Assembly (NCBI GenBank): GCA_008638375.1
Contig: CM018031.1
Coordinates: 60,194,688 to 60,258,687, forward strand
DNA from: Nyssa sinensis
Lineage: Eukaryota; Streptophyta; Magnoliopsida; Cornales; Nyssaceae
Reading direction: 5' to 3'
Length of the DNA: 64,000 nucleotides
A program made the position numbers and the translations under genes. Below the pieces are notes generated by a model that saw only the letters and a program-made list of their open reading frames with translations, had not been told where the DNA came from and ran no database searches. Of the stretch, positions 36,946 to 51,475 are shown one piece after another. How positions within the stretch are numbered: the first letter of the stretch is position 1; every line of letters starts with the position of its first letter.

Positions 36946-39304
36946 TAGCCTAATTTATCAAAAAATAAAAAAAAAAGTCTTATCATAAAATAGTGTTATA
37001 CAGGGGGAACCACATAGAGTCCACCTCCCAAACTTTCAAAATTGTTTTTATTACCTTTATTCTATATAACTTTTTAAAATAAATTAGGAGTAGCCCTTCT
37101 GATTTTTTTTATAATTTTACAAAAAGTTCTTTTAATTTTAATTTTTTTTCTTTGTGCCCCCTAAATCAATGGTCTAGATCCAGTTGAGGGTAACAACTAA
37201 CAACAAAATACACTTATGAAAATACAAAAAAATAAAAATAATAAAATTGGAGGATGAATTTCTAGTTTTTAAAAAGGTTTAATAAAAAGAGTAGTAAAAC
37301 ATATTTGACGTAAATCCTTGCACAAAAGGCCATGGGACATGGGAGTGTAAAACCAGATGTACACACATAAAACCAAATTGATACAATTACAAGAGATGGG
37401 TTCCAAGTAGCTGTCAAGATCACTAGATTCTTTCAGCCTTTCGGGCCCCACAATTTTGTCCACACTGACCTTTTACGTGTAGCTGGACCTTAAAGCCTTC
37501 AATATTATCCCCTAAAACTTCAGAGACCGACTCTGGTACCAAAGTCTGCACAGTGACACCTTCTCATAGGTTTTTTTTTTTTTCCCTCGTATACAAAATT
37601 TTTCAAGACCCTATAGGGTTTTGGACAATAAACTCATGTTCTCACGCCAGATGCCAATTAGCAGAGAGTGAAATCCCAGAAGTGCTGTCAAGATAACAGA
37701 TGACAACCGCAAACTATGCATGGGTAGTTAAATTATATAATTCTTTCCATAAACTTGATTTTTGACAGCTGTCTCATACGTTCAAGTCCAAGAAGACATT
37801 TAATGGTTGAAATTATCAATCATAATAAAAACTTTATACATTGGAATCCACTACAATGAAACCCATCATTCATGACCCCTTTTCCCATGGCTTGCCATAC
37901 ATGATGAAGTAAGAACTTTACACATGTAAAGCAAATGCCTGTATATAAGCAAGTCAGTAAATATCTCTGACAGGAAGAATCACTATAAATTTTCATGCAA
38001 AACAGTTCCAGAAATATATATATCTACAACAAGTATATTTATAATCAAGCAATCCCAAGCTGCATATTGAAATTCTTTGTACTCTATGCAGACGAGGGGG
38101 GCAATGGATGCATGTGTGTGGACGTCAACCATCTTAAATAGCAAACAAATTCACAAGGTATTTTGAAAAGACACCACTTTGCCAACAAACATAAAAATCA
38201 CTGGAATAACCCTGGATTCTTTCAGATATCAAGACCAACCCCAGGCATCCCTTGAAGTGAAAGAAACCCTCAAACCCTTGTTTTTACAATAGTTGCATCA
38301 ATACAAAAGTTTAAATCAGCCCATTCTATATTGAAAGAAAGAGAAATCAAGGGTTAATAACCTTTCTAATATATGCACAACAGAGGACCATAGAAAGCAG
38401 TAAGATTACTACAATATTACCACAGAAATAAAACTTCAAGGGCTTTCTAGGCCAAATTCCACAAGAATTTACCATGGTGGTGACTGGTGACAGGATAGAG
38501 GTGGGTGGAAACTGTTCAAACAGACTTTCCATAGAAAAGGTGGGCGACATTTTGGGAGGACCACAGCAAACAGAGATCAAGGTAACATTCGATATGGACA
38601 CATTATTCCCCTTGCATTTTAATCTCAATTCTCAACCATTCATTCAGTTATCCATGAATTATTCATGGTGATGAGGTTTGGCTTTACTTACAGGTCAAAG
38701 GCTGAGTAAAATTCAAGTACAAATAGGAATTGCCACTAGCAAACAAGAAAAAAGAATCACCTTTGCCATTTCAAGTTAAATTCAAATGCCCACTAAGAGC
38801 CCTTGAGGATGTGGAGGTGTTGGACACGACAAGATAAAACGGAAAATCTAGTAGAAGTAGAATTCGGTGCCAGCAAACAAGTAAAAGGGTAACCATTTCT
38901 TCTTTGAGTAAAGTTCAGGTAATCTTACTAAGAACCATGTGCAAGAATCATTGGACATATTAAAAGAACATATTATGAAATAAAATTATTGCTAACAAAC
39001 AAGTAAAAGAGCAACCATTGTTAGTTCAAGTATAGTTCAAGTGATCTACTAAGTGAGCCATGTGCATGAATTATTGGACAATATAAAAAGAGCAAATCTT
39101 ATAAATAAAACTTCCGACGTAACTATTCACAGCGACTGCAACTCATAAACCTGAGGTTGAAACTCTGAGGAAGGAATATAATTTACAAAAATGGAGGTTG
39201 AGTGAGAATGACCACAAGATGCCCGATTCACATTAACAACTATAGTGCAAGAAGATGTAGAATTTACAGATTTTGTGCTTGAAAATTCAGCACAAGAGAT
39301 TTCA

Positions 39305-41424
39305 TCACGCGGTATGGGTAAGATTGACAACTCTATTCAGTCTCTCAAGAATGCCACTGGCCTTCCTCTTGGCCCTTGAAGTCCCATTTTGAGTAAGCTG
39401 AGAGATTGTTCCATAAGTATTCTCTTCTTCCCTAATCTCCTTCCACTTGCTTCGATCAGTAAAACAGATAGTGTGGAGTATTGCAATGCAATTTTCCTTG
39501 TTACGAGCACAAGAGCTCTCCCTGATTATACTGAGCAAGCAGGGAACAGCACCAAGCTCTCCCAATTCCTCAACAGCCTTTTGATAGCTCGAAAGCATAG
39601 CTAGAATAGCCAATAGCTCATCAACATGCATACGATTCTCGATTTTCTTCAGGATCACCCTCACAGCACCATCACTCACAGCTCTAGCCTTGTTCTCATG
39701 GATGATACAGAGATTAAAAATTGCAGAAGCAACATCCTTCATAGCTAGTGGGTGCCCCTCTTCTAAAAGGTCAATGAGGGGTTTCAGGGCACCAGATGTC
39801 CCAATGAGTGCCTTGTTGGAATCGAGAGCTGATAGCGTAAAGAGGGCAGCAGCTGCATTGCTCCTTGTTTGGATTGTTCCCGATCTCAATGCATCCATAA
39901 GTAGAGGAATAACCACCGGGGTTTCAGCAACAAACTTCTTGTTGTTGTCATGGATTGAAAGATTCAAAAGTGTCGTGATCAAGTCTTCTTGGAGATCCGG
40001 GTGAATGTCACTTTGACACTTTCTTTGAGAGAGTGGATTAAGCAATTGAGGTATGGCATCAAGGGACTCACCAAAAAGTGCCCGGAATGAGGGCATTCTC
40101 TTTGTCAGAAACCGCAATTCCCTTGCAGCTTCTTTCTGATCGGGAAATGTGGATGACATCTTCTCTAGCAAAGAAAGAAAACGGTCCCGATCCGCTTGGG
40201 TTAAACCATCCTCATTGGAATATTGAACAGGGTCTGACAATTGGATCCCATGACTCTTGCACCATTGTGATATCATATCTCGAATCAAATGATTATGTGT
40301 AAGTATAGTATGTGAGAGCACTTGTTGGGTTCGAGGGCAAGTCCGGTTCCCCTCCTTTAGCCATTTCTGGATGAAGGGTCTATCATAAGTCTGTCCAACC
40401 AAACAAGAAGTTAAGAAAAACAAAACAAAAAATAACAAGAAGGAGTGTATTCAAGAACCAATTCGTAAGATAAAACAGAGGAAAATGCAAATATGTGCAC
40501 TACTTTCATTTATTTATTTTTAATTAGTGGCCAATAGCTGAACCAAAGAACTCAGTGCTTACAATTTAATCAAGTCCTTGCGAGAGACCTCTGTTTACAA
40601 ATTTCTGTAAAAATAGAAAGGGGAAAAAAAACCCAGTCCTATATCTATAAAATAAAAACGAGAAGGTAACTAAAGAACCGAATCAGAACTGCAAAGAAAA
40701 TCACAAGTAATGGATAACAAAGTATAAGATGTACATGAAAGTCCAACATTTCCAATTATAAAATTTCACCCACTGAACCTAAACATAAAAACTCAAATAA
40801 TGGAGCTCAAGAAAAAGTAAATATTCAAGAAACCTAATAAATTCAATCTACATATTTATATAATAACCACTAGATATGAAAGCCAAACAAACAAGAAACA
40901 AAATCCATATCGAATTGCTCAAAGATTTGCCTCTTTTAAATCAAGTTTCGGAGACTGTACTAACATTCACAACACTTCAAAATCAAATTCATTCACAGCA
41001 ACAATAACACTAAATAATTCAAAAGAAAATCACCTCAAATAACTGCAAATATCACAAAAAAGTTGACATAATATAAATAAATTCAACAAAATTACACATA
41101 AAACGAAGATACCAAACAATCCCTAATTGTGAGACGACTAACCTGACCGGTAGCCACAATAACAGGATCTCTCATGAGCTCTTTGGAAAGAGGGCACCGA
41201 AACTCTTCAGGAAAAGCCAACGACTCCTGTAGTTTCAAAGACAGCGGTCTCTTTAACTTCAAGTCCTTCAACTCACACAGCGTTAGGTTGGCTCGATCGA
41301 CGGTTTCAAGATTCAAATCTTCGTCCTCGACAATTGCCTTCATAAGTCTCTGCAATTCCTTCTTCAACTCCGTAGCCTTCGCGACCACTGCCGGATCGCT
41401 CTCGGAGACCTCAGTTTTCGCCAT
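39305..41424 (-). CDS. PUB9: U-box E3 ubiquitin ligase with ARM repeats, PUB9-like
   Basis: Two exons, 41143-41424 and 39305-40390, separated by a 752-bp GT-AG intron, give 455 residues against about 460 in Arabidopsis PUB9. The protein starts MAKTEVSESDP. The U-box lies at about residues 71-142 (FPEEFRCPLSKELMRDPV, then TYDRPFIQKWL, NRTCPRTQQ). The single intron cuts the U-box just after ATGQ, as in many plant PUB-ARM genes. Armadillo repeats fill about 190-440 (TTLLNLSIHDNNKK, RSNAAAALFTLSALDSNK, AIFNLCIIHENKARA, NKENCIAILHTIC). The C terminus NLTHTA is the PUB9 ending. The U-box recruits an E2; ARM repeats bind substrates. An upstream in-frame ATG at 41553 exists, but the family start is at 41424. 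The 5' flank has GA/CT-rich repeats near 41600-41620. Confidence 0.97.
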
Positions 41425-42353
41425 CAATTGCTGGATCTTTGCAAGAGTTGTTATCAGAAGAAGAACAATCGAATTGCAATGTGGCCGTGAACGGCGAAAC
41501 AGAGGGTGTGAGGCCGAGTCCCCGGCTTCATATTTGCTTTTCGTTAATTTCACAATTCTCTTTTTCTCCCTCTATAATAATATACACATAAACATACACA
41601 CACTTTCTCTCTCTATCTTCTTGTCTCACTGCAGCAGCATTGACAATGATGAAGTGGAGTGTCTGTGTGTATGTATGCGTAATATTGAGTGTGGGCCCAC
41701 GATGGTCCACACTGTTCTCAATCACGGAACCAGTGGCCGAACAGCTGGCACCGACGCGGACGAAATTTGGCCATGCGTGCTTTACAAACTATTAACTCAG
41801 GCCTAGGTAATGTTTACATGCATCCGGTTCGATTTTTCATATGTTGGTTGTGCCAGCGACAAAAATGTCTGTTTTCTTCCCTTAATTTTCTCGTGTTAAA
41901 ATATATAGTTTGCAATTGAAATATATATATATATATATATATATATTCCACAATAGTTAGAAAGAACAAAAATTTATTCTAATGAATAATTAAACTGGAG
42001 GTCGGGTGACGAGTGAGTTGACTTGAAATTGAAGATTTTAAAATTTTTGAACTGTCTCACGAATAAGTAGTAGATTGATCTGATAAAAGTTGCGATATTA
42101 ATTCTTTTGATAAAGAAAAAAATAATTAAACCGACATCGTTTATGACATTTAATAATTGCATCGATATCTTATATGAGATCTGATAATTATGCAACTTCT
42201 CATACAAAAATATTTTAATCATATAAAAAAGATTGATTAAAACTTCAATACTGTCATGTCAATTGGAACAATTTACAAGTCTAATTTGTTTGGAGAGCCA
42301 ATGATAGTCTCCAAAAAATTTAGTATTTTGTTCTTTTCTAAATAAAGATATAA

Positions 42354-42384
<31 letters not shown>

Positions 42385-42414
42385 CTTATACTATTTTATT
42401 ATTTTTCATTTTCA

Positions 42415-42560
42415 ATCCGTCAAACACCCATATTCAACCCGTAATGACTCGCTAAATTGACGGGTTCCTTATTACCCAACCCGTTTATGACCCGCTAACG
42501 AAATGGACGGATTGATAGTGAACGGGTTGATGAATTTGGATAACATTTGTCACCTCTAAC
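42415..42560. mobile_element. hAT-type MITE fragment
   Basis: Repeated CAACCCGT, GACCCGCTAA and AACGGGTTGATGAA strings and the end GTCACCTCTA are typical of short plant hAT elements. The left end was not placed. Confidence 0.35.
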
Positions 42561-42589
42561 TGTCCATGTCAGATTTAATATAACAAGAG

Positions 42590-43072
42590 ATTCTTATCAT
42601 TGTTTAAATACTTGAAAAAGGTTAATGTATTTATCCAAAAATAAAATTTAAATAATTAATTTTTTAATAAATTGCTGAAAAGAATTTACTAAGAATAGGA
42701 GTTGATAGATGGAATCAAAGGAATGTATCAAATTTGAGTATTAAAATAGAATATTTTAAACCTAAAATGCCTTAAAAGAAGAAACAAAGTCCCTTTTTTT
42801 TCCAAGAAAAAGAAAATAGTTTTTTTTTTTTTTTTGTTGAAGAAAAGATAATATTAAATAAAGAGAGAAGGCTTTGATACAAAATAGTCTTTTTTATTCT
42901 GAGATAAAATCGTTTAAATCTAATTCAGACTATATAATGATAAGAATTTTAGGGGTATTATTAAATGAGAAAAAAAAAATCAAAGTTCATGAATTAGCAT
43001 CAATGATATGTAAACAATGTATCCTTCCACAAGCACGGAAAAGAATGTTTGGCAAAATGACTTCGCTCGTGA
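42590..43072 (+). repeat. Dispersed ~0.5-kb direct repeat, member A
   Basis: It shares a colinear series of blocks with 50985-51475: GAATTTACTAAGAATAGGAG, GGAATCAAAGGAATGTATCA, GATAATATTAAATAAAGAG, CATGAATTAGCATCAATGAT and AAATGACTTCGCTC. Identity by eye is roughly 80 percent. Probably two members of an uncharacterised repeat family. Confidence 0.8.
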
Positions 43073-46000
43073 TTTTGCTGTCAATTATATATTTATGCTG
43101 CTTTTTTTTTTTTTTTGAATGCATGCATCCTTTTCTATCACAAAAATACAAAATAAATAAATAAATAAATCTATCTTTCATTTTTTCTTAGCATTTGGTA
43201 TCACTGAATGAATGAAATGTTTATAATTGATCCCTTATTTTGAGTATATTACTTAGAAAAAAATTAAAGAAAGTAATATCTTAATTTTTATATTTGTCGA
43301 GTTTGGTATAAATTACTGTAATTCTTGTACCCTATCTCGGTTACATATGAGTAATTAGTATAACTAGAGATTTAAATTACTGTAATTAGTTACACGGAAG
43401 TAAGTGGAAGATAAAATTACTATAATCTGCGTAAGAGTAAGTGTAAGTTTGGTGGGACAACCGAAACCTAAAATTACGAGTTGATTATGTAATTTCATGA
43501 ACAATATTCTAAAAAACATGAGAGAAATAACAAGCTGATCGTACAATTTTCGTGATCTCACGTCGCACCAAAGTAGTCCTAAATGGGTAATATCTAAAAC
43601 ACACATCAATGGCAGCCATCTCCCTCGTGATATTATAGTTGTTACAGTTGCAACCTTCTCCACAGATGGCCATTACACATGACATTATGGGTAGGAAAAT
43701 AAATTATTGAGTAAGAATTTTTTGTCATTTTTAAGTCAAAACTAAAATGAATCTCACATATTATTTTAGATGAGTATATATGAAAATATGTTATTCTCTA
43801 TGAGGAGATTAAGAACATATATTAGGTTGCTTAAAATTATAAAAAGTGAATGAAAAATTGTCTCAAAATATCACTATTTAAAAATGGTGAAAAAGTTTGA
43901 AGTTTGTAAAAAACTTGTGTTTCACGTAAATTAGGAACAAAGTTTTTTAAGAGTATATATACAATTACCTTTAGATGGGCTTGGGCCTTTACCCGTTGTA
44001 TATATACCTTTTCTGAAGAAAATTTATTTAAATTATATTTTCAAAATGTTATTTTGACTGAACAGTCACCATGAATATGTACGTCTCTTTGAATTTTCAA
44101 AGAATAGTTGCGTCCCTTTATATTGGTGCGTCTGATCACCAATGGATGCATCTATTTAAATTGAAGCATTATATCTACTCGTGTGAACAAATGCACCATT
44201 TAGGTTCGTGTCTATTTGAACAACCACTAAGTCGTCTATATAAACTTAATCCGTCCTCATTATCATTTCGTTCAATTCATGAGTTTTAGTATTCACTTCA
44301 TGTATACTGTGAGTCTGTACATTAACAGAATTCAAAGACAAATCTTGGTTCGCTATACATATAAGATTGAAGTGCTTCCTTTTACTGTGCATGACCATTG
44401 TATTCTCAGAAACAACTGCCATTGAAAACTCAAAGCACCAGTATAAAGACGATATTATCTTAATAACATAATGTAATACACTAGTCTTAATCAATCATCA
44501 TTATTGTATTTTTGGTAATTTTATAAAAAAAACTGTAAATTCTAATTTCTGTTTGTTTTCATTTAATTTCAATTTCTATATTTACAGTATTTTGAGAATT
44601 CTGTTTATATTTTATGTAATTCTGAAATTGGTTTTACAAAACAGATTATAACATTATTTTAAACTATTTTTTATAGTATAATATTTATTAAAGTGTTATA
44701 AATTTTTTCAATACAATATTATGATAAAAGTATAATTTCATCAAATAATTATTACTTCTATTAATAAATAAGGTTGGGTAATGATCGAGTAAGTTTGAGA
44801 ATAAAAAGGAAAAGGTTAGTAAAATATTAATACCTTCGATTTTAATAATTGACTAAGCTTTTAAACCACTAACTTGGACCAACATTGATCTTTGGTTTCT
44901 GATATCCAAAATATATGACATAATAGGAGTAGAAGAGAGAGTTAAAGGTAAGGATGTTGTTATCAATTTTGTCATCACAGCATTGAAAAATAGAAGGTTA
45001 GATAGGCAATGTTAATAAGAGTTCATGCAGGAAAAAAAAACACTTATATGTTAATTTTTTAAGGATTATATTTTATTAAGACATAATGGATAAGAGATTT
45101 ATTCACACATACAAGCAAACTCTTAATAATATTATCTTTGAGTACTTGTCTGATTGAATTTTGTAAAATTGTTATTTATGTTAAGCAATTAAGTAAAAGT
45201 ATTGATTGAATAAGTTATTAAATATTTAGATAAATATAATTATTATATTCTCAGAAATGATATTTGAGTGTTTAAGTGGGCTAGTAATAAGTGTTTAAAT
45301 AGTATGAAATATTTTTCTTATCCTTGAATATTAAATTGTGTGTTTGTAATATATTATATTTTTAAAATTATATTATCTCTATTAACAAATATATATATAT
45401 ATATATAAATAAAAATAAATGATTATTTAATTTAAATTTTAATATATATATATAACCAATATTATATACAAATATAACATTATGTTAACTCATTTATTAT
45501 ATGAATATATTTAGTTATATATAAGTATAGGAGTTATACGAAATTTTAGAATATTTGAGATAAGACGGTAACTTGGTTTGATAACATGACCGTAATATTT
45601 ATAAAAAAATATGGTCAATGATTTAACATTCAAAATAAACCTGTGGTGTAATTGACATGACTGTAAACTCAGATGTTTTCAGATAAAATCTTGGTAACTC
45701 TATGAGGTCAGACACTCGGGTATCTGGGTGGCCATTGCATGGAGGGGGGATTCGCCTCTACTAAGGGTAAGCCTTTGAAAAAAAAGGACTTGGGTCTCTT
45801 TCTTTGGCGGGGCATCAAGTACATGTCTCTTTGCCGATTAACCAATTTCTAAATGTCGGAGTAGATCCTTTTAATTTAAGTACAATTTAAACTAAAATTA
45901 CAGTGCAAAATTGCATTTCAAACATCCAACCAAATAGGATTTAAAAAAGGATTTAAAGTCCTTCTTATGAGTGATTGTCGTTACCAAAAAAAAAGAGAAA

Positions 46001-46371
46001 AGTGATTGTTGTTGGTGTAGGTAATAAAAGAGCCGAACCATATTATCAATACAAATTTATAACTATGAAAGCAATTGATCTAATGCATTATAGTAATTAT
46101 ATTTTTATAAAAGTCACTTTATAGCGTCAATTCCTCTAATACTGTGGTAATTATGCTCGATAATTAGAACTCAATTGATAAAACTTTTATGTCGGTGGAG
46201 AGTTGAAGACCTTTTTCCTTGTATAGCTTTTCTTTGCCCAAATTAAGGACTTTAATGGATAAGAAGAAGACTAAGTAGGGCGGCTTTTCAATTGGATGGA
46301 AGCCTACCATGTGACCTCTATCAAATAGGGTGGGGTGCACTAATTGAATAGTTGAGCCTCTTGCTTAGGAG

Positions 46372-46402
<31 letters not shown>

Positions 46403-48744
46403 TTTACTAAAAATATAGGTTACACATGACGAATATATTGTTACATTACTATATGAGTCTTATTCAAAAAAATTTTCTTATTTAATCTAATACTGTTTAG
46501 TTTAAAAGACTTGCACTAATATTTGGTTCAAATCCTTATCAATACATGAGAAATTGATCATATATTACATGTGCGCTAATCATAATTATCTTTTGCATTG
46601 CTCTCTGATCAAACCATTACACGATCCACAATTATAATTCTAAAAAGGATAATTAGACTAATATCTTGCAAGTTATTTGATAATTACAAAAATGTTCCTT
46701 ACGTTATCGAAAATTACACTGACATTCCCTATGTTATAACGATAATAAATGAATTTTCTCATCCGTACAAAATCTTTCATGGACAGTAATAGAGTTTCAA
46801 TAAAAAAAATTTATATGACTAGTTAAAATATTCTTCTATGTTATACTGACATTTCTTATCTTTTCAGATATCACAAGAGAGATTCTTATAATTGTTATCT
46901 ATTATAAGAAAAGTCGGTGTCATTGTTTTTAAAAATTAAAATAATAAATTTATATTTTTTATTAATGACCATTTCTCGATAATTTTGATAAAAAAAAAAA
47001 AGTTATAATATCAAAAATTATAAAAAAAAAAAATCACAAATATAATATCCCTCCACATAATCATCACCAATACGGCTACCAATTTGCTTTACTTTAATCT
47101 CATCAATCCCAAATTATAAGTTTGAGTAGTCATAAATTCAACATATCACCTTTTTCAAAGAACTACGGTAAAATCATTTCCACTATGGAAATACGTTGCA
47201 GTCCTTCATACCTTCTGACAACTCTTAGCGATTTTGGTAGGTGAAATGAGGGTAAGAAGATCGTAAATCTATTTTTAAGGTTGTTAAATAGGGAAATAAC
47301 TATTTTGAGTAGGGTCTATAATGAAATTCCAAACTAGGAATAGTCAACACTTTTTCAAGAGAAATACAGGTTAAATATCCTATATCCAGCAATAATGGAA
47401 ATGAGTGTAAGCCAGTCCTTCCAGCTATCCCTTTCTTAATTGAATAGACTCTTATATTTTCCACAATTCGAGCATTTAGAAATCAACACTAGTTATATTT
47501 GGTCACTTGCAAGAACAAATATTTATGAAAAGCTTCTTTGAGGTTAGAGAAAAAATATTTATGATAAATTATTTTCTAAAAATATAAAACAAACAGTTGT
47601 GGATAATTTATAGAAATTGATAAATTATTTTCTAACGATATAAAACAAACAGTTGTTTCTCGTTCAAAAACAGAGATTAAATATCTGTATTATGAAGAGA
47701 AAAGTTAGAAGAAATATTAATACCTTGATCTTACAAAATGGGTAGGCTTTATAAAAACTTAATACAATTTCTAGTTATAGCTTCATATATAATTTCATGT
47801 AATTTAATGAATAATTATAGTGTTAGTAAATTCAAAAATGTATGCAATGAATCAGGAATACATGAAGTAGTTCAAGCAAAAATGTTATTACTTAATGTTT
47901 CTCCCATTAAAGTAAGTAATGCAAAATCATTATTTTCAAGCATTTTTTTTTTTATGTAAATATTAAATCCTCCTAGTTAAAAAAAGAAAAAAAGAAAAAC
48001 CCACGTTTGCTAATCTACAAAATTTGGTTTCAGAGAAAAACATAAAAATTGCAAACAATACACATACACACACACACACATATATATATATATCAATAAT
48101 ATATATAAATATTCAAATATAAGTTTAATAACAAGTGATAAAAATAAGTTCTAATATTTTTAAGGAAACTTAAATTCTATTTTCTTTTTTTTTTTGAGAG
48201 GGAAGATAATAATGGATAACGTATCACACTATCAGCTTTTCAAAAATGGTTATAATACAATTTATACATATATATATATATAGTGAATATATTAAAAAAT
48301 AAGCAACATTTTCTTATTTATATACGTAATACAATTTTGGCGAGAACGTGGCCAACCAGACGAGCGATTGTCGCCAATATTCATACCAAATTATTGCTTT
48401 TTTTTTTTGGATTTCTTGCGGGGTCCGTGCTAATTAATGATGAGAGAGGATCCATCACCGTCGAGTCTTGGAAATATGAGGTGGATGTGGGTCGCCCGCT
48501 CCATCACAGTAAGTTGCCAAGTTGGACCAGTGTCCGTACTATTATTCTGTAGGGGTGGGGTCCAATTATCTTCACGTGTCAATCAGTGAGCTCCCATAAC
48601 AGCTCCACCTGTCCAACGTCCCACTTGTCGTTTTTCATGACGCAAAACACATCGCCACCAACGATTCCAAATTTCCAGCTCCTCCATCAATTTTTTAATA
48701 CTACTTTTTGAACACGAATTTTTATTCAATGCATTATGCACTTA

Positions 48745-48775
<31 letters not shown>

Positions 48776-49493
48776 GAGAGGTTCTTTAATTTCTTTTTTT
48801 TTTTTTTGATAAACATGAAAATCAAATCCTTGATAATTAATTTTAGTTACATTTCAACTTATGCTAACTCATGAAAATCTTAAATTTTTTTTTCATACAA
48901 GTAATATAAGAGAGAATTAAATTTTAATAAGATAATTTATATATTGTATTGTATAATTTATAGATTGTAAAATAAAGATCTTTTCTTATATACAGACATT
49001 ATGTTTTTCATATTATATGAGTGTTACGTATTGTAAAATTTAATTATTTTATTTTAAAAAAATTAAATAATTTCAATTCATGTATCAAATAATTTGGAGG
49101 CTTAATACAGAGAGTCAGATTTGAAATTTTTATCTTTATTTTTTAATTTTTTTTAAAAAAAAATTAAGAATTACTGTTCAATTTTTTTTTATAAATTTTT
49201 GTAAAAAATCTTTTTAAATTTTAATTATTAATATTTTATAATTCCAAACTGGATGGTCTAGTCTAGATCCATTAGTGGAGTCATATGTTCAACATAAAAA
49301 TCAAAACAAAAGCGGAAAGTGACAGTCAATAAATCATTTGATAGTGTTGAAATTAATGGCAGTCACCTCATATAGATTCTTTACTTGTACTAGTATTATG
49401 CTATTGCTATTACTCTTGTGATTTATCATCCATAGTCTGTGGTCTAGCATCCAGCATGTGAAAGAGTTGGTCTAACAGCAAATCATCCTCACG

Positions 49494-49533
<40 letters not shown>

Positions 49534-49811
49534 TTGATTGTAGGATAAAAAGGTTGTGGTAACGAATCTTATTAACAATTTTGTTTTATTTATGTAGATT
49601 ACAATGCCAAATGGAAAGGATTTGGTGAGACATGGAATTTTAGGAATGCTCATCAGACATTGCCAACTATCTTTAGGTTCAAAACTAATCTTTCAAGGAC
49701 TGATTATTCTTTTTATACAATGATACTGTGAGAGTGAGAATCTAAATCTATGTTAATTGTGAATGATAGAAACTTATACTATTTGAATAAAATATTAACT
49801 TAAAACTTAAC

Positions 49812-49875
49812 GATCTTTATATGAAAAATCAGATGGTCAAAGTTAAAACTCTTGCACTTCACTCCCAAGCTCAAA

Positions 49876-49919
<44 letters not shown>

Positions 49920-50063
49920 CTTCATATGAAAAATCAGATTGCCAAAGTAAAAACTCTTGCACTTCACTCACAAGCTCAAAACACACACACACACGTATAT
50001 ATCTTTATATAAAATATCAGATTGCCAAAGTTAATACTCTTGCACTTCACTCCCAAGCTCAAA

Positions 50064-50093
<30 letters not shown>
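49812..50093 (+). repeat. Three-copy ~80-105 bp tandem repeat built around a CA/TA microsatellite
   Basis: Units at 49812, 49919 and 50001 each hold TATGAAAAATCAGAT (or a variant), AACTCTTGCACTTCACTC and CAAGCTCAAAACACAC, ending in CA then TA runs of different length. Confidence 0.85.
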
Positions 50094-50096
<3 letters not shown>

Positions 50097-50530
50097 CACA
50101 CATTATATATGAAGTTTGAAGTTTTATCGGAATCTCTACAATTTTCAACTGGCAAAAAAATTAGGTAGAAGATTAAGTATGTTACACTAAATTAGTTTAT
50201 CGGATAGCATCATTCATTATATTTATTTTTAAATTTAAATAAAAAGATAAAATATATTCAATAATTTAAAAAAAAATTGGTTGACACATTATCTAGTAAA
50301 GCAAACCGGTATGAAAAATATTTTTCTTTTAATTATTTTAATGTTCACCAAAAAATTGATTATAGATGATGGATTAAATTTTAAATAATTAATTAATTTC
50401 GTAAAGAATCTTGTTTTGTTCATAGTTAATGCATAACAAAAATAGCAATTTCTTACGAATTTAAATTTCTTGAACTGAAGTCTCTCGTTGCATTCATTAG
50501 ACTGAAGCCCTAGAGGACAGAACCGCTGGA

Positions 50531-50600
50531 AGCAAACACGCTTTTATTTTGGGATTTCGAATCTTCACAAACTTTGTTTAAAAGCAACATAGTTTAAGAT
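50531..50600 (+). repeat. Diverged copy of the 94-bp repeat at 53831
   Basis: AGCAAACACGCTTTTATTTTG, then TTTCGAATCTTCACAAACTT and AAAAGCAACATAG match the units at 53831-54018 in order. Confidence 0.7.
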
Positions 50601-50984
50601 TAATTAAAATTTAATTCTAAAAAAAAATCTCAAATTTTATATATTTATGTTATAATCAAATTAGAAATTTAATGTTAATAAAAATCTTATTCTACAAAAA
50701 AAATATCTCATAAAGATTCCATGAAAATAAACTTAATTTTATTAATAAAATTTTATTCGTATTATACTCTAATATTTTATTATTATCCATTTAAATAAAA
50801 AAAATATGTAAAAATCCTATTATTAAAGTTTCATTCTATACAACTCTCTTGTTGAAATATAATTAAATTTTATATTATAAAAATAACTATAATATATATA
50901 GTAAAAAATTATATTAATATTAAAGAAAAATCTATATATTGTCAGTCTAATAAAGAAAATGTTAGTATAGTTTTTTTTTTTAAA

Positions 50985-51475
50985 TTCTTATAATTGTCAA
51001 AATGTTCGAAAGAGGTTAATATATTTATCACAAAATAAAATTAATTTTTTAATTACTTGATATTTACCTTAGAAGAATTTACTAAGAATAGGAGTTGAAA
51101 GATGGAATCAAAGGAATGTATCAAAGTTGAGTCTTAAACACAAGTACAAAATGTACCTAAAATGGCTTAAAAGAAGAATCAAAGCCCCTTTTTTCTTTTC
51201 AAGCAAATAGATTTTTTTTTTTTTTTGTTGAAAAAAGATAATATTAAATAAAGAGGGAGGGCTTCCATACAAAATATTTGTTTTTGTTTTTTAGATAAAA
51301 TTATTTATATCTAATTCAGATCATACAATAATAAGAATTTTAAGGTCTAAAATATCCTCTCTATTATTAAATGAGAAAAAGAAATCAACGTTCATGAATT
51401 AGCATCAATGATATGCAAATAACGAATCCTTCACAGAAGCAGGGGAAAAAATGCTTGACGAAATGACTTCGCTCT
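50985..51475 (+). repeat. Dispersed ~0.5-kb direct repeat, member B
   Basis: Same orientation as 42590-43072, 8.4 kb downstream, with the same block order. Beyond AAATGACTTCGCTC the two sequences diverge, which marks a shared right boundary. Confidence 0.8.

Larger units (their letters stand above)
31748..39304. other. CHIP-PUB9 convergent intergenic region
   Basis: The 3' UTRs of two convergent genes lie at either end. Between them are two candidate MITEs, three tandem repeats and several CA/TA microsatellites. No coding exon recognised. Confidence 0.6.

Noticed and set aside
46140..46215. tRNA- or SINE-like string near AACTCAATTGATAAAAC
   Set aside because: The B-box match is poor and no poly-A or duplication was found.
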